Assembly (NCBI RefSeq): GCF_000376385.1
Contig: NZ_AQWN01000006.1
Span: 62,001 to 126,000, forward strand
Source of the DNA: Desulfurispora thermophila DSM 16022
Lineage (GTDB): Bacteria; Bacillota; Desulfotomaculia; Desulfotomaculales; Desulfurisporaceae
DNA length: 64,000 nucleotides
Direction of reading: 5' to 3'
Position 1 is the stretch's first letter. Every line of letters begins with the position of its first letter. Made by a program: the position numbers and the translations under genes. The notes below the pieces were generated by a model. The model searched no databases. It was given only the letters and a program-made list of their open reading frames with translations, and was not told where the DNA came from. Below are positions 38,018-46,349 of this stretch, piece after piece.

Positions 38018-38901
38018 TTAACAGGTCGCCGCTTTTTGTTTTTCGTCATCAACAAGCTTCCGTTTCAGCAGTTTGCCCACAGCAGTTTTGGGTAACTCCT
38101 GCCTGAATTCCACCAGTTTGGGCACTTTGTAAGGGGCTAATCTTTCTCTGCAAAAGTCTATTATCTCTTCCGCGGTGGCATTTTGTCCTTCTTTTAGAAC
38201 GATATAAGCTTTTACAGTTTCACCCCGGTATTCATGGGGTACACCGGCCACAGCCGCTTCCAGGACCTTCTGATTGAGGTTGAAATGAGTTAACATGGCC
38301 GCTTTGGGGACACCGGTGGTACCTCCTGTGTACTGAAACAGTGCTACATCCTCCACAGGATCTATTTCCACCTCGGGCGGTTCCGGGCATACAGATCCGG
38401 GAGCCACACAGCATCACCGGGCAGATCCGCCGGCCTGCCGGAAAGGCTGGTGAGAATAACCTTTTCCAGGCCGGTGTTCGGTTTGATATATTTAACCCGG
38501 GGATACAGGCCGGCCAGAGTAATGATCATCTTTGAGCCGGAATCGTTAACCTGATATTCTATTTCTCTTTCCACATACATGGGGTTGGTGTTCACCACTA
38601 TGCCGCCCACTGTCAAAACAGCATAATAAGAGATTACAAAGTCCGGGCAGTTGGGCAGCATCAAGGAAACCCTCTCTCCTTTGCGCAAACCCATCTCGTA
38701 GAGGGCAGAGGCCACCCTTTTCACATATTTGTCCAGTTGGGCACACGTTATCTTTTCATCATAGAAAATAATGGCCACATTGTCCGGATAGTTTTGCGCA
38801 GAGCTTTTTAGCAGGCTTGGTAGCGATTTGGGCTCAATTGTTATGTTCCAATCCACTCCACCCGCCCTGTAGACATCCAAATACGGTGTTGGAAATTCCA
38901 A
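38018..38901 (-). pseudogene. Decayed long-chain acyl-CoA synthetase (AMP-forming), frameshift plus internal deletion
   Basis: Two pieces in different frames make up one AMP-ligase. The N-terminal piece (38362-38901) starts MEFPTPYLDVYRAGGVDW and runs normally to PDLYAR. The C-terminal piece (38018-38407) has the P-loop [16 protein letters not shown], then jumps from HFNL directly to [18 protein letters not shown] and the end [14 protein letters not shown]. In intact relatives about 250-300 residues lie between these. There is therefore a frameshift near 38362-38407 and a large deletion near 38260-38290. The adenylation core is lost, so it should be non-functional. Fragments are still clearly recognisable, so decay is fairly recent. 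Confidence 0.88.
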
Positions 38902-39152
38902 CCAGATATAACTTCCTTTCGAATCAATTTATTTTGTAAATATTTACAATACATAACTCCCCCTTTCACAAAATCAATTGTTATTACTTTTTTAACATTT
39001 ATAATATTGCAAATTTTGTGCCGCTAAGAAAAACGCTCATAATCGAAGAATTCTAACGAGACTGGTTTTTGAAATAAACATTTGCGTTTCAATATGAATT
39101 TAGCGGCAAACTTTATGAACTTCCTGCTTCCCCGCCTCCGGCCCCCTACCGA
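38902..39152. other. AT-rich intergenic region, no gene seen
   Basis: Contains no plausible coding start with a ribosome-binding site. A short open frame at 39024-39206 reads through the tRNA-Val terminator and is not considered real. Probably the promoter region of the decayed acyl-CoA synthetase. Confidence 0.5.
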
Positions 39153-39210
39153 ACAAAAACAGAAAACCCCGCAAGCCTTGATTTTACTGGCCTGCGGGGA
39201 TTTCATCTGG
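39153..39210. repeat. 58-bp imperfect direct repeat, copy B (tRNA-Val 3' edge and terminator)
   Basis: Matches copy A (37280-37337) at 50 of 58 positions. It covers the tRNA-Val terminator (39153-39199) and reaches the encoded CCA. This is what a tRNA-linked attachment site would look like, but no integrase is present. Confidence 0.85.
39155..39199 (-). terminator. Terminator of tRNA-Val
   Basis: On the minus strand CCCCGCAGGCC pairs with GGCTTGCGGGG (39167-39199) and is followed by TTTTCTGTTTTT. Confidence 0.92.
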
Positions 39211-39282
39211 TGGGCGCAGTAGGGATTGAACCTACGACCCCTTCCGCGTCAAGGAAGTGCTCTCCCACTGAGCTATGCGCCC
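39208..39282 (-). tRNA. tRNA-Val, anticodon GAC, CCA encoded
   Basis: Reading the minus strand: acceptor GGGCGCA pairs with TGCGCCC; D-arm GCTC-AGTGGGA-GAGC; anticodon arm CTTCC-TTGACGC-GGAAG giving anticodon GAC; variable loop of five bases; T-arm GTAGG-TTCAATC-CCTAC; discriminator A and CCA. All stems close with 75 bases including CCA. Promoter and terminator are both visible, so it is a single-gene unit. Confidence 0.97.
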
Positions 39283-39286
39283 GTAT

Positions 39287-39328
39287 AAAATTACTACTGC
39301 GGCAGTCCCGCTGCGCAATAGTAATTTT
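39287..39328. repeat. 15-bp inverted repeat between the tRNA-Val promoter and the tRNA
   Basis: AAAATTACTACTGCG (39287-39301) and CGCAATAGTAATTTT (39314-39328) are complementary with one G-T pair, around a 12-base spacer. One arm overlaps the -10 element, so the full hairpin would not be in the transcript. It may be an operator or an insertion footprint. Confidence 0.7.
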
Positions 39329-39353
39329 ACAACGCCGGCTCACCCGGTGTCAA
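39324..39353 (-). promoter_or_regulatory. Sigma-A promoter of tRNA-Val
   Basis: Minus-strand TTGACA (39348-39353), 18-base spacer, TAAAAT (39324-39329), about 40 bases before the tRNA. Confidence 0.75.
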
Positions 39354-39356
39354 TAC

Positions 39357-40496
39357 TTAAAACAAATTTTTCAGCCGGAAAAACAACCCCGGCGCGGGCA
39401 CACCGGCAGCGGCCAGCAGATCCACCCGGGCCAGTTCCCTACCCTGCATATGATAAACCACCCTGCCCAGCACCTGCCCGGCTCGCACAGGCGCCTCCGG
39501 TGGAGAAAAAAGCACAATCTCCCTTTTCACCTGTTGCCCCTGTCCGGCAATTAAATGCACCTGCCTGGTTTCAGCCGCCACCAGGACTACCTGGTTGGCA
39601 ACCCCGTTCTTGACCTGCTGGTGGGCAATGCTTTCCCCGGCCAGACAGAGCGTATGCAAAATCATATTGGAAAACCCATAATCCAGCAAACGCACGGCAT
39701 CCTGATAGCGGTTTTTGCTGTTCAAAACAACGGCTATCAACGTTTTATCCCCCCGGCGGGCCGCCGCCACCAAACAATCCCCGGCCCGGGGTGTGGACCC
39801 TGTTTTCACACCGCAGATACCGGCATAACTATTAAAGCGCACCAGACGGTTGGTATTGCGCACATCCATCTGCCGGCCGTCCTGCCACTCTACCGCATCG
39901 GCCGGTGTGCTCACCAGACGGGCAAAAGTTTCATTACGCAGGGCATAGCGGGTGATTAGAGCCAGATCGTAAGCTGTGGTATAATGATCCGGATGGTGAT
40001 AGCCGTTGGTGTTGGCAAAATGGGTGTTTTTGGCTCCCAGCACCAGCGCCCGCATGTTCATCAGCTGGACAAACTGCTCCACCGACCCGGCCACATGCTC
40101 GGCCATGGCCACAGTGCTGTCATTGGCCGAGTACAGGAGAGCCGCCTTCAGTAGGTTGCCCAGCGTGATTTTGTCACCGGGATTCAAACCGATGTCCTGC
40201 CCCATGGATACCGCAGCCGCCCGTTTGCTGACGGTTACCACATCGTCCAGATGTCCGTGTTCCAGGACAATCAGCGCTGTCATGATCTTGGTCAGGCTGG
40301 CCGGTTCTGCCCGAACCATAGCCCTTTTTTCATACAACACAACACCGGTATCGGCATCCATTAAAACGGCTGCCGTCGCACTAACGACAGGCCTGGTCTC
40401 ATTTTCCGGAGCAGCTGCAGCATAAACCGGAACACAGCACACCACCAATACCAGCAACAGAAACAAGACAACTTTCCTCTGGATTGCCCAAAGCAT
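39357..40496 (-). CDS. D-alanyl-D-alanine carboxypeptidase (DacF/PBP5-like)
   Basis: About 379 residues, exported by a signal peptide (VVLFLLLVLVVCCVPVYAAAA). Trims the terminal D-Ala of peptidoglycan stem peptides. Active-site motifs are SLTK (S-x-x-K), SAND (S-x-N) and KTGST (K-T-G), with the expected spacing. A C-terminal beta-rich PBP5-type domain ends with a helix (GLFFRLKNLF) that may anchor it. ATG 40496 is chosen, behind GGTGGGG. In spore-formers, similar enzymes act on cortex or vegetative wall; which one cannot be told here. Divergent from the deacetylase gene. Confidence 0.9.
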   Translation of the reverse strand: MLWAIQRKVVLFLLLVLVVCCVPVYAAAAPENETRPVVSATAAVLMDADTGVVLYEKRAMVRAEPASLTKIMTALIVLEHGHLDDVVTVSKRAAAVSMGQDIGLNPGDKITLGNLLKAALLYSANDSTVAMAEHVAGSVEQFVQLMNMRALVLGAKNTHFANTNGYHHPDHYTTAYDLALITRYALRNETFARLVSTPADAVEWQDGRQMDVRNTNRLVRFNSYAGICGVKTGSTPRAGDCLVAAARRGDKTLIAVVLNSKNRYQDAVRLLDYGFSNMILHTLCLAGESIAHQQVKNGVANQVVLVAAETRQVHLIAGQGQQVKREIVLFSPPEAPVRAGQVLGRVVYHMQGRELARVDLLAAAGVPAPGLFFRLKNLF

Positions 40497-40614
40497 TTTC
40501 CCCACCTTCTCGCGCCCCCAATGTTCTTTCACTGGCCTTTATTTTTTCTCCGCAGGCGGGGAATATTAGAGGAAAGATTTACAGACACCAATTGTCAGCA
40601 GGAGGAGAAGGCAC

Positions 40615-41481
40615 ATGAAAAAAATCTCTATCAAGCACTCGTTGCTCCTATTGCCTTTACTTTTAATATTGCTGGGTATCTGGTTCATGGCCGAGCTGGA
40701 TTTCAAGCACCCACCGGGCCAAAAAATCGCAGTTAATAAAAACACTACGCTGGAAAAGGATCGTCTGAACGAACCCCCACAGGAAGAAACAACAAGCAAG
40801 CCGGCCGTCGTATCCCGACCTTTACGCCAACAGAGCCCGGCCAACCCAAAGCAAAACCTTATAGCCATCTACCGGGTGGACACTCCGGAAAAAGTGGCTG
40901 CCCTGACCTTTGATATCAGCTGGGGCACCCGGATACCCGGACCGGTGCTGGATATTCTCAAACAGCACGGCGTAAAATCGACATTCTTTCTTTCCGGACC
41001 ATGGGCCAAAAAATACCCGGATCTGGCCCGGCGACTGGTGAACGAAGGACACGAGATCGCCTCACACGGCAACCGGCACATCGACCTGGACAAAGAAGCC
41101 CGCAACACAGTTATGCAGGAAATTATGGCCGCCCACAACGATCTGAAGCAGGTGACCGGCCACAGTCCCACACTGATCCGCACTCCCAACGGAGCATATA
41201 ATGATATGGTCCTGCAGGTAGCCCGGGATCTTAACTACCGGGTCATCCAGTGGAGCGTGGACTCGCTGGATTGGAAAAAACCGGGACAAGAGGCCATTAT
41301 TCAGCGGGTGCTGAACAATATCCACCCGGGTGCCATTATTTTGATGCACGCCAGCGATACCTGCACCCAAACCCCGTCCGCCCTGCCCCGGGTAATTAGC
41401 GGCTTGCAGGAACGGGGCTACCGGCTGGTCACTGTATCTGAACTGCTGCAGATGGGTCCTGCCGTGAACACAAAGTACTAA
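40615..41481 (+). CDS. Polysaccharide deacetylase, PdaB-like
   Basis: A 288-residue protein with an N-terminal membrane segment (LLLLPLLLILLGIWFMA) and a NodB-type catalytic domain. Motif 1 is AALTFDISWG, with Ile where many NodB enzymes have the second Asp; the PdaB-type sporulation subfamily is known to read TFDISWG. Motif 2 has the metal-binding His pair in SHGNRH, and motif 3 is RTPNGAYND. A later His lies in ILMHASD. Likely acts on peptidoglycan or spore-related polysaccharide outside the membrane. AGGAGGAG precedes ATG 40615. Confidence 0.88.
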   Translation: MKKISIKHSLLLLPLLLILLGIWFMAELDFKHPPGQKIAVNKNTTLEKDRLNEPPQEETTSKPAVVSRPLRQQSPANPKQNLIAIYRVDTPEKVAALTFDISWGTRIPGPVLDILKQHGVKSTFFLSGPWAKKYPDLARRLVNEGHEIASHGNRHIDLDKEARNTVMQEIMAAHNDLKQVTGHSPTLIRTPNGAYNDMVLQVARDLNYRVIQWSVDSLDWKKPGQEAIIQRVLNNIHPGAIILMHASDTCTQTPSALPRVISGLQERGYRLVTVSELLQMGPAVNTKY

Positions 41482-41613
41482 GCCCGCATATACTTAATAA
41501 AAACATTATCCAGTACGGCCTGCGGTTTATTAAACTTACATCAAACAAGTTTTGCTATCTCCGGGGCCGGGTACCGTATACGCAGTACCCGCTAAAACCC
41601 CGGATCAGATAAA

Positions 41614-41640
41614 GGCGCCTCCTCCGCGCGAGGAGGCGCC
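41614..41640. other. Strong GC-rich hairpin in a gap between genes
   Basis: GGCGCCTCCTC and GAGGAGGCGCC form a perfect 11-bp stem with a five-base loop. There is no U-run on the plus strand and only a TTTATC on the minus strand. It lies between the deacetylase stop and the TVP38-like gene, 85 bases or more from each. It could be a Rho-independent terminator variant or a processing element. Confidence 0.55.
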
Positions 41641-41726
41641 GCTCAATTATCAGGCCCCGGCAATTGCTTGTCCACAGGCGTCATCTTTTGCTATTATAGT
41701 ATGTGTGCCGGAAAGGCAGGTACAAT

Positions 41727-42422
41727 ATGCATGACGTGGGGAAGCTTGAAATGCGCAATCCTGTAATAATCATACTGGTAATCATCGCCATAGCAGCGAC
41801 TCTCTTGGCCGGGATACATGCGGGAAACAGCCTGCCCTCTCATTTACCGGGTATATGCCAGAAAGATGCCTTCCGGGACAGCCGGGAACTGGCCGAATAC
41901 TTGCGCTCCTTTGGCACAAGGGCAGTGGTTGTCAGTATCCTGGTAATGGTTGTCCAGACCATGTTTACCCCCATACCTCTTTTTCTGGTAGCGGGAGCCA
42001 ACGGATATATCTTCGGTATTATCTGGGGCAGCCTGGTTACACTGACCGGAGCCATGCTGGGATCCACCATTGCCTTTTACCTGGCCCGTTTTCTGGCCCG
42101 CAACTATATAACCAGCCGCCTGGGCAGGTATATCAGCAATGTACAGACAATGAACCAGGCCGGCCCGCGAGCAGTGTTCCTGGCCCGCCTGGTACCATTT
42201 ATTCCCTCCAGTGTGATTAGCTATGCAGCCGGGCTGAGCAAAATGAGTTTTGCCGGTTTTTTTCTGGCCAGCATCCTGGGCAAGCTGCCGGAAATAATTG
42301 TGTACACGGCACTGGGGCACAGCCTGGACCGGGCGGAAAGCCTGCTCAGCAAACTAACTGTTGTGTTATTAATAGTCTCTGTAGTGGTTTTCTCCTGGCA
42401 TAAAAAGAAAAGGTCCGGCTAA
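41727..42422 (+). CDS. TVP38/TMEM64 family membrane protein (DedA superfamily)
   Basis: About 232 residues with four or five membrane segments. The signature region (QTMFTPIPLFLVAGANGYIFGIIWG; GSTIAFYLARFLARNY; ARLVPFIPSSVISYAAGLSKM) is typical of the SNARE-associated/VTT domain. Such proteins are linked to lipid scrambling and membrane homeostasis. The start is uncertain: ATG 41727 or ATG 41751, the latter with GGGGAAG at better spacing. It converges with a DedA gene, so two members of the superfamily face each other. Confidence 0.85.
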   Translation: MHDVGKLEMRNPVIIILVIIAIAATLLAGIHAGNSLPSHLPGICQKDAFRDSRELAEYLRSFGTRAVVVSILVMVVQTMFTPIPLFLVAGANGYIFGIIWGSLVTLTGAMLGSTIAFYLARFLARNYITSRLGRYISNVQTMNQAGPRAVFLARLVPFIPSSVISYAAGLSKMSFAGFFLASILGKLPEIIVYTALGHSLDRAESLLSKLTVVLLIVSVVVFSWHKKKRSG

Positions 42423-42465
42423 ATGTCTCTACGAACGTACTTCCTTCGTTAATTTCGCTACATTA

Positions 42466-43080
42466 CTAATGCCGGCGCCGCTTCCACCACCACCAGATCA
42501 CGGTCGCCAGTATTAAAACCACCACTACCACGTCCGCCCTGTGGAACCAGGGTTTTAAATCGGTCCAATGCTCGCCCAGTTTCACGCCCAGATAGGTCAA
42601 TAATATGGACCAGGGCAGCGAGCCGAGAAAAGTGTAGATGACAAAACGAAAGAAATTCATCCCGGATATGCCGGCGGGAAGCGAAATAAATGTCCTGACC
42701 ACGGGCATGAGACGGGTTACAAAAACAGTAATTTCCCCGTAGCGTAAAAACCAGCTTTCCGCCAGGCGAAAGTTTTTTTCACTTACGCCCAGATAACGCC
42801 CGTAGCGCAACAAAAAAGGCCTTCCGCCCCACCAGCCCAGGGCGTAAGACAGCACAGAACCCGCCGTACCCCCCACAGTGCCGGCCAGCACCACTCCCCA
42901 GAAATTCAGATCACCCCGGGAAACCAGATACCCGCCAAAAGGCAAAATAATCTCGCTGGGCAGAGGGATATTGGCGCTTTCAATCGCCATCCCGACGGCA
43001 ATCCCCCAGTACCCCAGTGAAGCAATAAAAGCAGTAACTTTAACCATCAACACTTCCAGCACATATTCAATGAAGGACAA
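42466..43080 (-). CDS. DedA family membrane protein
   Basis: A 204-residue protein starting MSFIEYVLEVLMVKVTAFIASLGYWG, with TTG 43080 behind GGGGGTGGG. It has the VTT-domain pattern ESANIPLPSEIILPFGGYL, GSVLSYALGWWGGRPFLLRYG, and TRLMPVVRTFISLPAGISGMNF, then a C-terminal amphipathic and membrane helix. DedA proteins support envelope homeostasis, probably as lipid-carrier transporters. Convergent with the TVP38-like gene. Confidence 0.9.
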   Translation of the reverse strand: MSFIEYVLEVLMVKVTAFIASLGYWGIAVGMAIESANIPLPSEIILPFGGYLVSRGDLNFWGVVLAGTVGGTAGSVLSYALGWWGGRPFLLRYGRYLGVSEKNFRLAESWFLRYGEITVFVTRLMPVVRTFISLPAGISGMNFFRFVIYTFLGSLPWSILLTYLGVKLGEHWTDLKPWFHRADVVVVVLILATVIWWWWKRRRH

Positions 43081-43156
43081 ATTCCCACCCCCGGTGGATA
43101 ATTACTGCACATAACAATCCCCCGCATTTTTCGAGCAACGCCAGCGGGGGATGGAT

Positions 43157-44638
43157 TCATTTCTTGAACTGGTCACTGCTGCTGTCCAATTTCATTACCC
43201 GCCAGATATGGCGGTAACTGCCGGATATAGCAGATGCACTGACGCCAAATTGCCGGGCCAGCGCCTGCTGGGGAATAAAGTGCTGGTACAGGCGATGCAC
43301 GGTGTAAACCAGGGCGGCCGCCCACAGCTGCTGCTTGCGCACCCGCAAGGTTGTTTTTTTACAAAACTCGTACCATAATTGCACAGCTGCCTGAATCTGC
43401 CGGGCGGAAAACCCCTGTTCATGCAAAGTCGCTGCCGCCTGACGGGCCACCGCAGCATGAGAAGCAGCGGACCATTTCAGTTCATCCCATTTGACCAGAT
43501 CACCGTCAAACAGCGCTGCCGTGCTCTCGGACTGTAAAAGCACCCCCCCGAAAAGGTTATGCACCCGGGCCAGCTTTTTTTCCGGCAAAAGCCCTAATTT
43601 GCGCCGCACTTTGTTAATGTCATAATGTGGTTCACCGCGCCGGGCCCGAATTTTTTCAATTTTCTCCAATTCTTTGAGCAGTTCCTCCACCTGCGCCCGG
43701 CCGGACGCCGACTGCACGGCCTGGATGGGCGATTTGCCATCCAGAGCGGGAATGACCTGATGAATCCATTGCTCGTAAAAGTCATCCAGAAAAGAGTCGG
43801 TAATGCGCTGGGCAATGTGGGCCGAAAGGCGATCCATGACCTGATGGGCCTGTTCGGGATATTCAAAGGGGTCGAGATCCAGATCGCTCTGCAGGGCAGG
43901 TGACAGATTGAGCGTCCCCAGCTCCAGAACCATGGCATTGATCACGTGCGCCCTGTCACGCAAAAAAGCGTTCCAATCTTTGCTCTGGTCGTGGCCACGC
44001 TTGCGACAGAAAGCACGAAAATCGCTCTTCAAGCGCTTGAGCAGGGGTGCCTTGTAAAAGCCGGGCAGAGCCAGCCCGCCGGTGGAAAACTCATACTCTT
44101 CCCCCACCTTGAGCACGCGAATATATAAAATTACGCCTGGCTCGACACCACTGGCCACTGTAGCATCCCACACCCGGCAGCAGGTCTGGTCCAAAATGTT
44201 GCGCAGGTCAACCCACCTGCCTTTTTCCAGACCCACCACCTCATAAAACGTGGTGCGGGCACCCACCCAGTCGGCCAGCAGGTGACGCTCCAGTTCATCA
44301 AGTTCGCAGGTTTCCCGGAACTCTTCGATGACAGTGCGGCCGCCGGGCAAAGTATAGTCAAATATATACCATTCAAAGCAACGCTCCATGGTAAAATCGT
44401 CTTCGTTATCAGCGATTTCGGGCGGAATAAGTTCAAAATACTTCTCCTGGGCCTGATTGGCCTCCCGGGCATAAAACTGGCTGTCGGCAAACTCGCCCAA
44501 CCGGCGGCGCAACAGCTGACCGGCCCGGCGCCACCTCACTCTGGTCAGAGAAACCACTTTTTCGTTCAACCCGCAGCAGTTATCCACAGGACGACCGCTG
44601 CCGCAGGGACACATCCTGCCAAAACGTGCCTTGCGCAA
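43157..44638 (-). CDS. SEC-C zinc-motif protein with a C-terminal cyclin/TFIIB-like helix-turn-helix (unknown function)
   Basis: A 493-residue protein. The N-terminal CPCGSGRPVDNCCG is a SEC-C zinc-binding motif. The middle (about 60-400) is predicted mixed alpha/beta with no family I recognise; it has EYEFSTGGLALPGFYKAPLLKRLKSD and a charged EEL-KELEKIEKIRARRGEP region. The C-terminus reads AALVYTVHRLYQHFIPQQALARQFGVSASAISGSYRHI, resembling the cyclin-fold repeat of TFIIB-like proteins or a phage/sigma HTH. The start is TTG 44638, behind AGGGGGGTG. It lies 44 bases downstream of ctpA. Confidence 0.6.
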   Translation of the reverse strand: MRKARFGRMCPCGSGRPVDNCCGLNEKVVSLTRVRWRRAGQLLRRRLGEFADSQFYAREANQAQEKYFELIPPEIADNEDDFTMERCFEWYIFDYTLPGGRTVIEEFRETCELDELERHLLADWVGARTTFYEVVGLEKGRWVDLRNILDQTCCRVWDATVASGVEPGVILYIRVLKVGEEYEFSTGGLALPGFYKAPLLKRLKSDFRAFCRKRGHDQSKDWNAFLRDRAHVINAMVLELGTLNLSPALQSDLDLDPFEYPEQAHQVMDRLSAHIAQRITDSFLDDFYEQWIHQVIPALDGKSPIQAVQSASGRAQVEELLKELEKIEKIRARRGEPHYDINKVRRKLGLLPEKKLARVHNLFGGVLLQSESTAALFDGDLVKWDELKWSAASHAAVARQAAATLHEQGFSARQIQAAVQLWYEFCKKTTLRVRKQQLWAAALVYTVHRLYQHFIPQQALARQFGVSASAISGSYRHIWRVMKLDSSSDQFKK

Positions 44639-44682
44639 CCCTAACACCCCCCTGGACAAACAAAAGCAAAACAAGCACTCAC

Positions 44683-46155
44683 TCAACGGACAATCTGTAC
44701 ACTGTCTTTATCTGTCCGGACATTGACGCCCATTTGTTTCAGCACTTCCACGGGCAACCAGCTGCTGCCGGAATTTATGACCACCGGCGCAGGCAGCCTG
44801 GTGTCCTTACCGGCAATCCTGGCCGTGGGCTGACCGGGTTTAAAGGAAAAACTTGTTGTGCCGTTTTGCACGGTGATGGTCTGCTCTCGCTGGTCCCACT
44901 TAACATTATAGCCGGCTGCTTCCAAAACAAACCTTAGCGGCAGGTAGATGTGACCGTCTTTTTTGTAAGGAACCATCTGACCCAGTTTCACCTGCTCGCC
45001 ATTCAGAGACGCCACATTTTGCCCTGCGCGCAAAGTCAAGTTGTACTTGCCACCCGCCAGGATAGCTTTGGCTACCGGCAGTTGCAACTGCGGTGTTTCC
45101 ACGCTGATATCGGGCTGAAGACCCCGGCCGTGAATGGACCGGCCGTTGGGCGTGAAATAGCGCTGCGTGGTGAGCTTGAGGGCTCCACCACCGTCCAGCG
45201 GAATAACACTTTGCACCACGCCTTTACCGTAAGTACTGGTACCCAGCAGTTTGGCCACCCCGTGGTCCTGCAAAGCGCCGGCTAAAACCTCGGCCGAACT
45301 GGCCGTGGAACTGTTCACCAACACGATGATGCTGCAGTTTTGCAGTAATGGCTTGCCCGCAGTGGTGTAGCTCTCTTTTTCCTGCTGGGAATCCTCGGTG
45401 GTTACGACCAGCTTGCCGGCCGGCAGGAACAGACTGGCAATATCCACCGCCGCCCGCAGGTATCCGCCGGGATCATTGCGCAGATCCAGAATAAACTTGT
45501 TGTTCTCCTCGGCCAAAAGGCCCAGGATGATCTTGCGCAGTTCCTTCGCCGTGCCCTGACCAAAGCTGCTCACCTTAACATATGCTATGCCGCCCCCCAG
45601 ACTTTTGCCTTCCACCGTGGGCACACTTACCGGCTGCCGGGTCAGGCGGTAGTCTTTTTCCACACTGCCCCGCCGCACGGTCAGTGTCACCGTTGTTCCC
45701 TCCTGTCCCCGGATCAAGTCCACCACCTGATCCAGAGACATACCTTTGACATCTTGGCCATCTACCTTGATAACCCTGTCATCCACCTGTAGCTGGGCGG
45801 CCTCGGCCGGTGTGCCCGGCAGCACTTCCTGCACTCTGGGGTAGTCCGCCGCTGCCTGCAGCCTGATGCCCACTCCCACATAGTTGCCGTTAATTGATCC
45901 GGTAAACTTCTCCAGATCCTCCGGGCTGAGGTACTCGGTATAAGGGTCACCCACAGCATTTAACATGCCTTCAATGGCCCCTGCGGTCAGTTGCTGCCAG
46001 TCCGGATGGTCAATATGATACTTTTGAACGTAAGTCATTATTTCTTCTATCAGACTGCTGGCCTGGCTGGCATCTTCCACCGCAGCCCTGGCCGGTACCG
46101 CCAGCATCAGCAAAAGTAAAACTGTCGCGACCATACTGCTAAATCTCTTGAGCAA
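44683..46155 (-). CDS. Carboxyl-terminal processing protease (S41, PDZ) with a copper-amine-oxidase-N-like C-domain
   Basis: About 490 residues, exported by a signal peptide (SSMVATVLLLLMLAVPARAA). A PDZ domain (VGVGIRLQAAADYPRVQEVLPGTPAEAAQLQVDDRVIKVDG) is followed by the S41 peptidase, with Ser in NSSTASSAEV and Lys in TYGKGVVQS. The C-terminus is a two-lobed copper-amine-oxidase-N-like domain (GHIYLPLRFVLEAAGYNVKWDQ; SSWLPVEVLKQMGVNV), common in envelope proteins of Bacillota. The start is TTG 46155, behind GAGGTGG. It is divergent from polA. Confidence 0.9.
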   Translation of the reverse strand: MLKRFSSMVATVLLLLMLAVPARAAVEDASQASSLIEEIMTYVQKYHIDHPDWQQLTAGAIEGMLNAVGDPYTEYLSPEDLEKFTGSINGNYVGVGIRLQAAADYPRVQEVLPGTPAEAAQLQVDDRVIKVDGQDVKGMSLDQVVDLIRGQEGTTVTLTVRRGSVEKDYRLTRQPVSVPTVEGKSLGGGIAYVKVSSFGQGTAKELRKIILGLLAEENNKFILDLRNDPGGYLRAAVDIASLFLPAGKLVVTTEDSQQEKESYTTAGKPLLQNCSIIVLVNSSTASSAEVLAGALQDHGVAKLLGTSTYGKGVVQSVIPLDGGGALKLTTQRYFTPNGRSIHGRGLQPDISVETPQLQLPVAKAILAGGKYNLTLRAGQNVASLNGEQVKLGQMVPYKKDGHIYLPLRFVLEAAGYNVKWDQREQTITVQNGTTSFSFKPGQPTARIAGKDTRLPAPVVINSGSSWLPVEVLKQMGVNVRTDKDSVQIVR

Positions 46156-46349
46156 AAAAACCACCTCATTAAAAATATTAGCGGCCGGGCGGGCCGCCAA
46201 CCTTGGTGTAAAGAATATTCGCTCTGTCCTGCCGCTTTTCCTGCCAGCCCCGTGAATTTAAGCTATTTTTAAGCACCACCGGGGCAGGTATGGCCGGCAG
46301 GCACGGTGAAATAATAAAATAGTCTGCAATGAGAAGGTGAAAGTATTTG

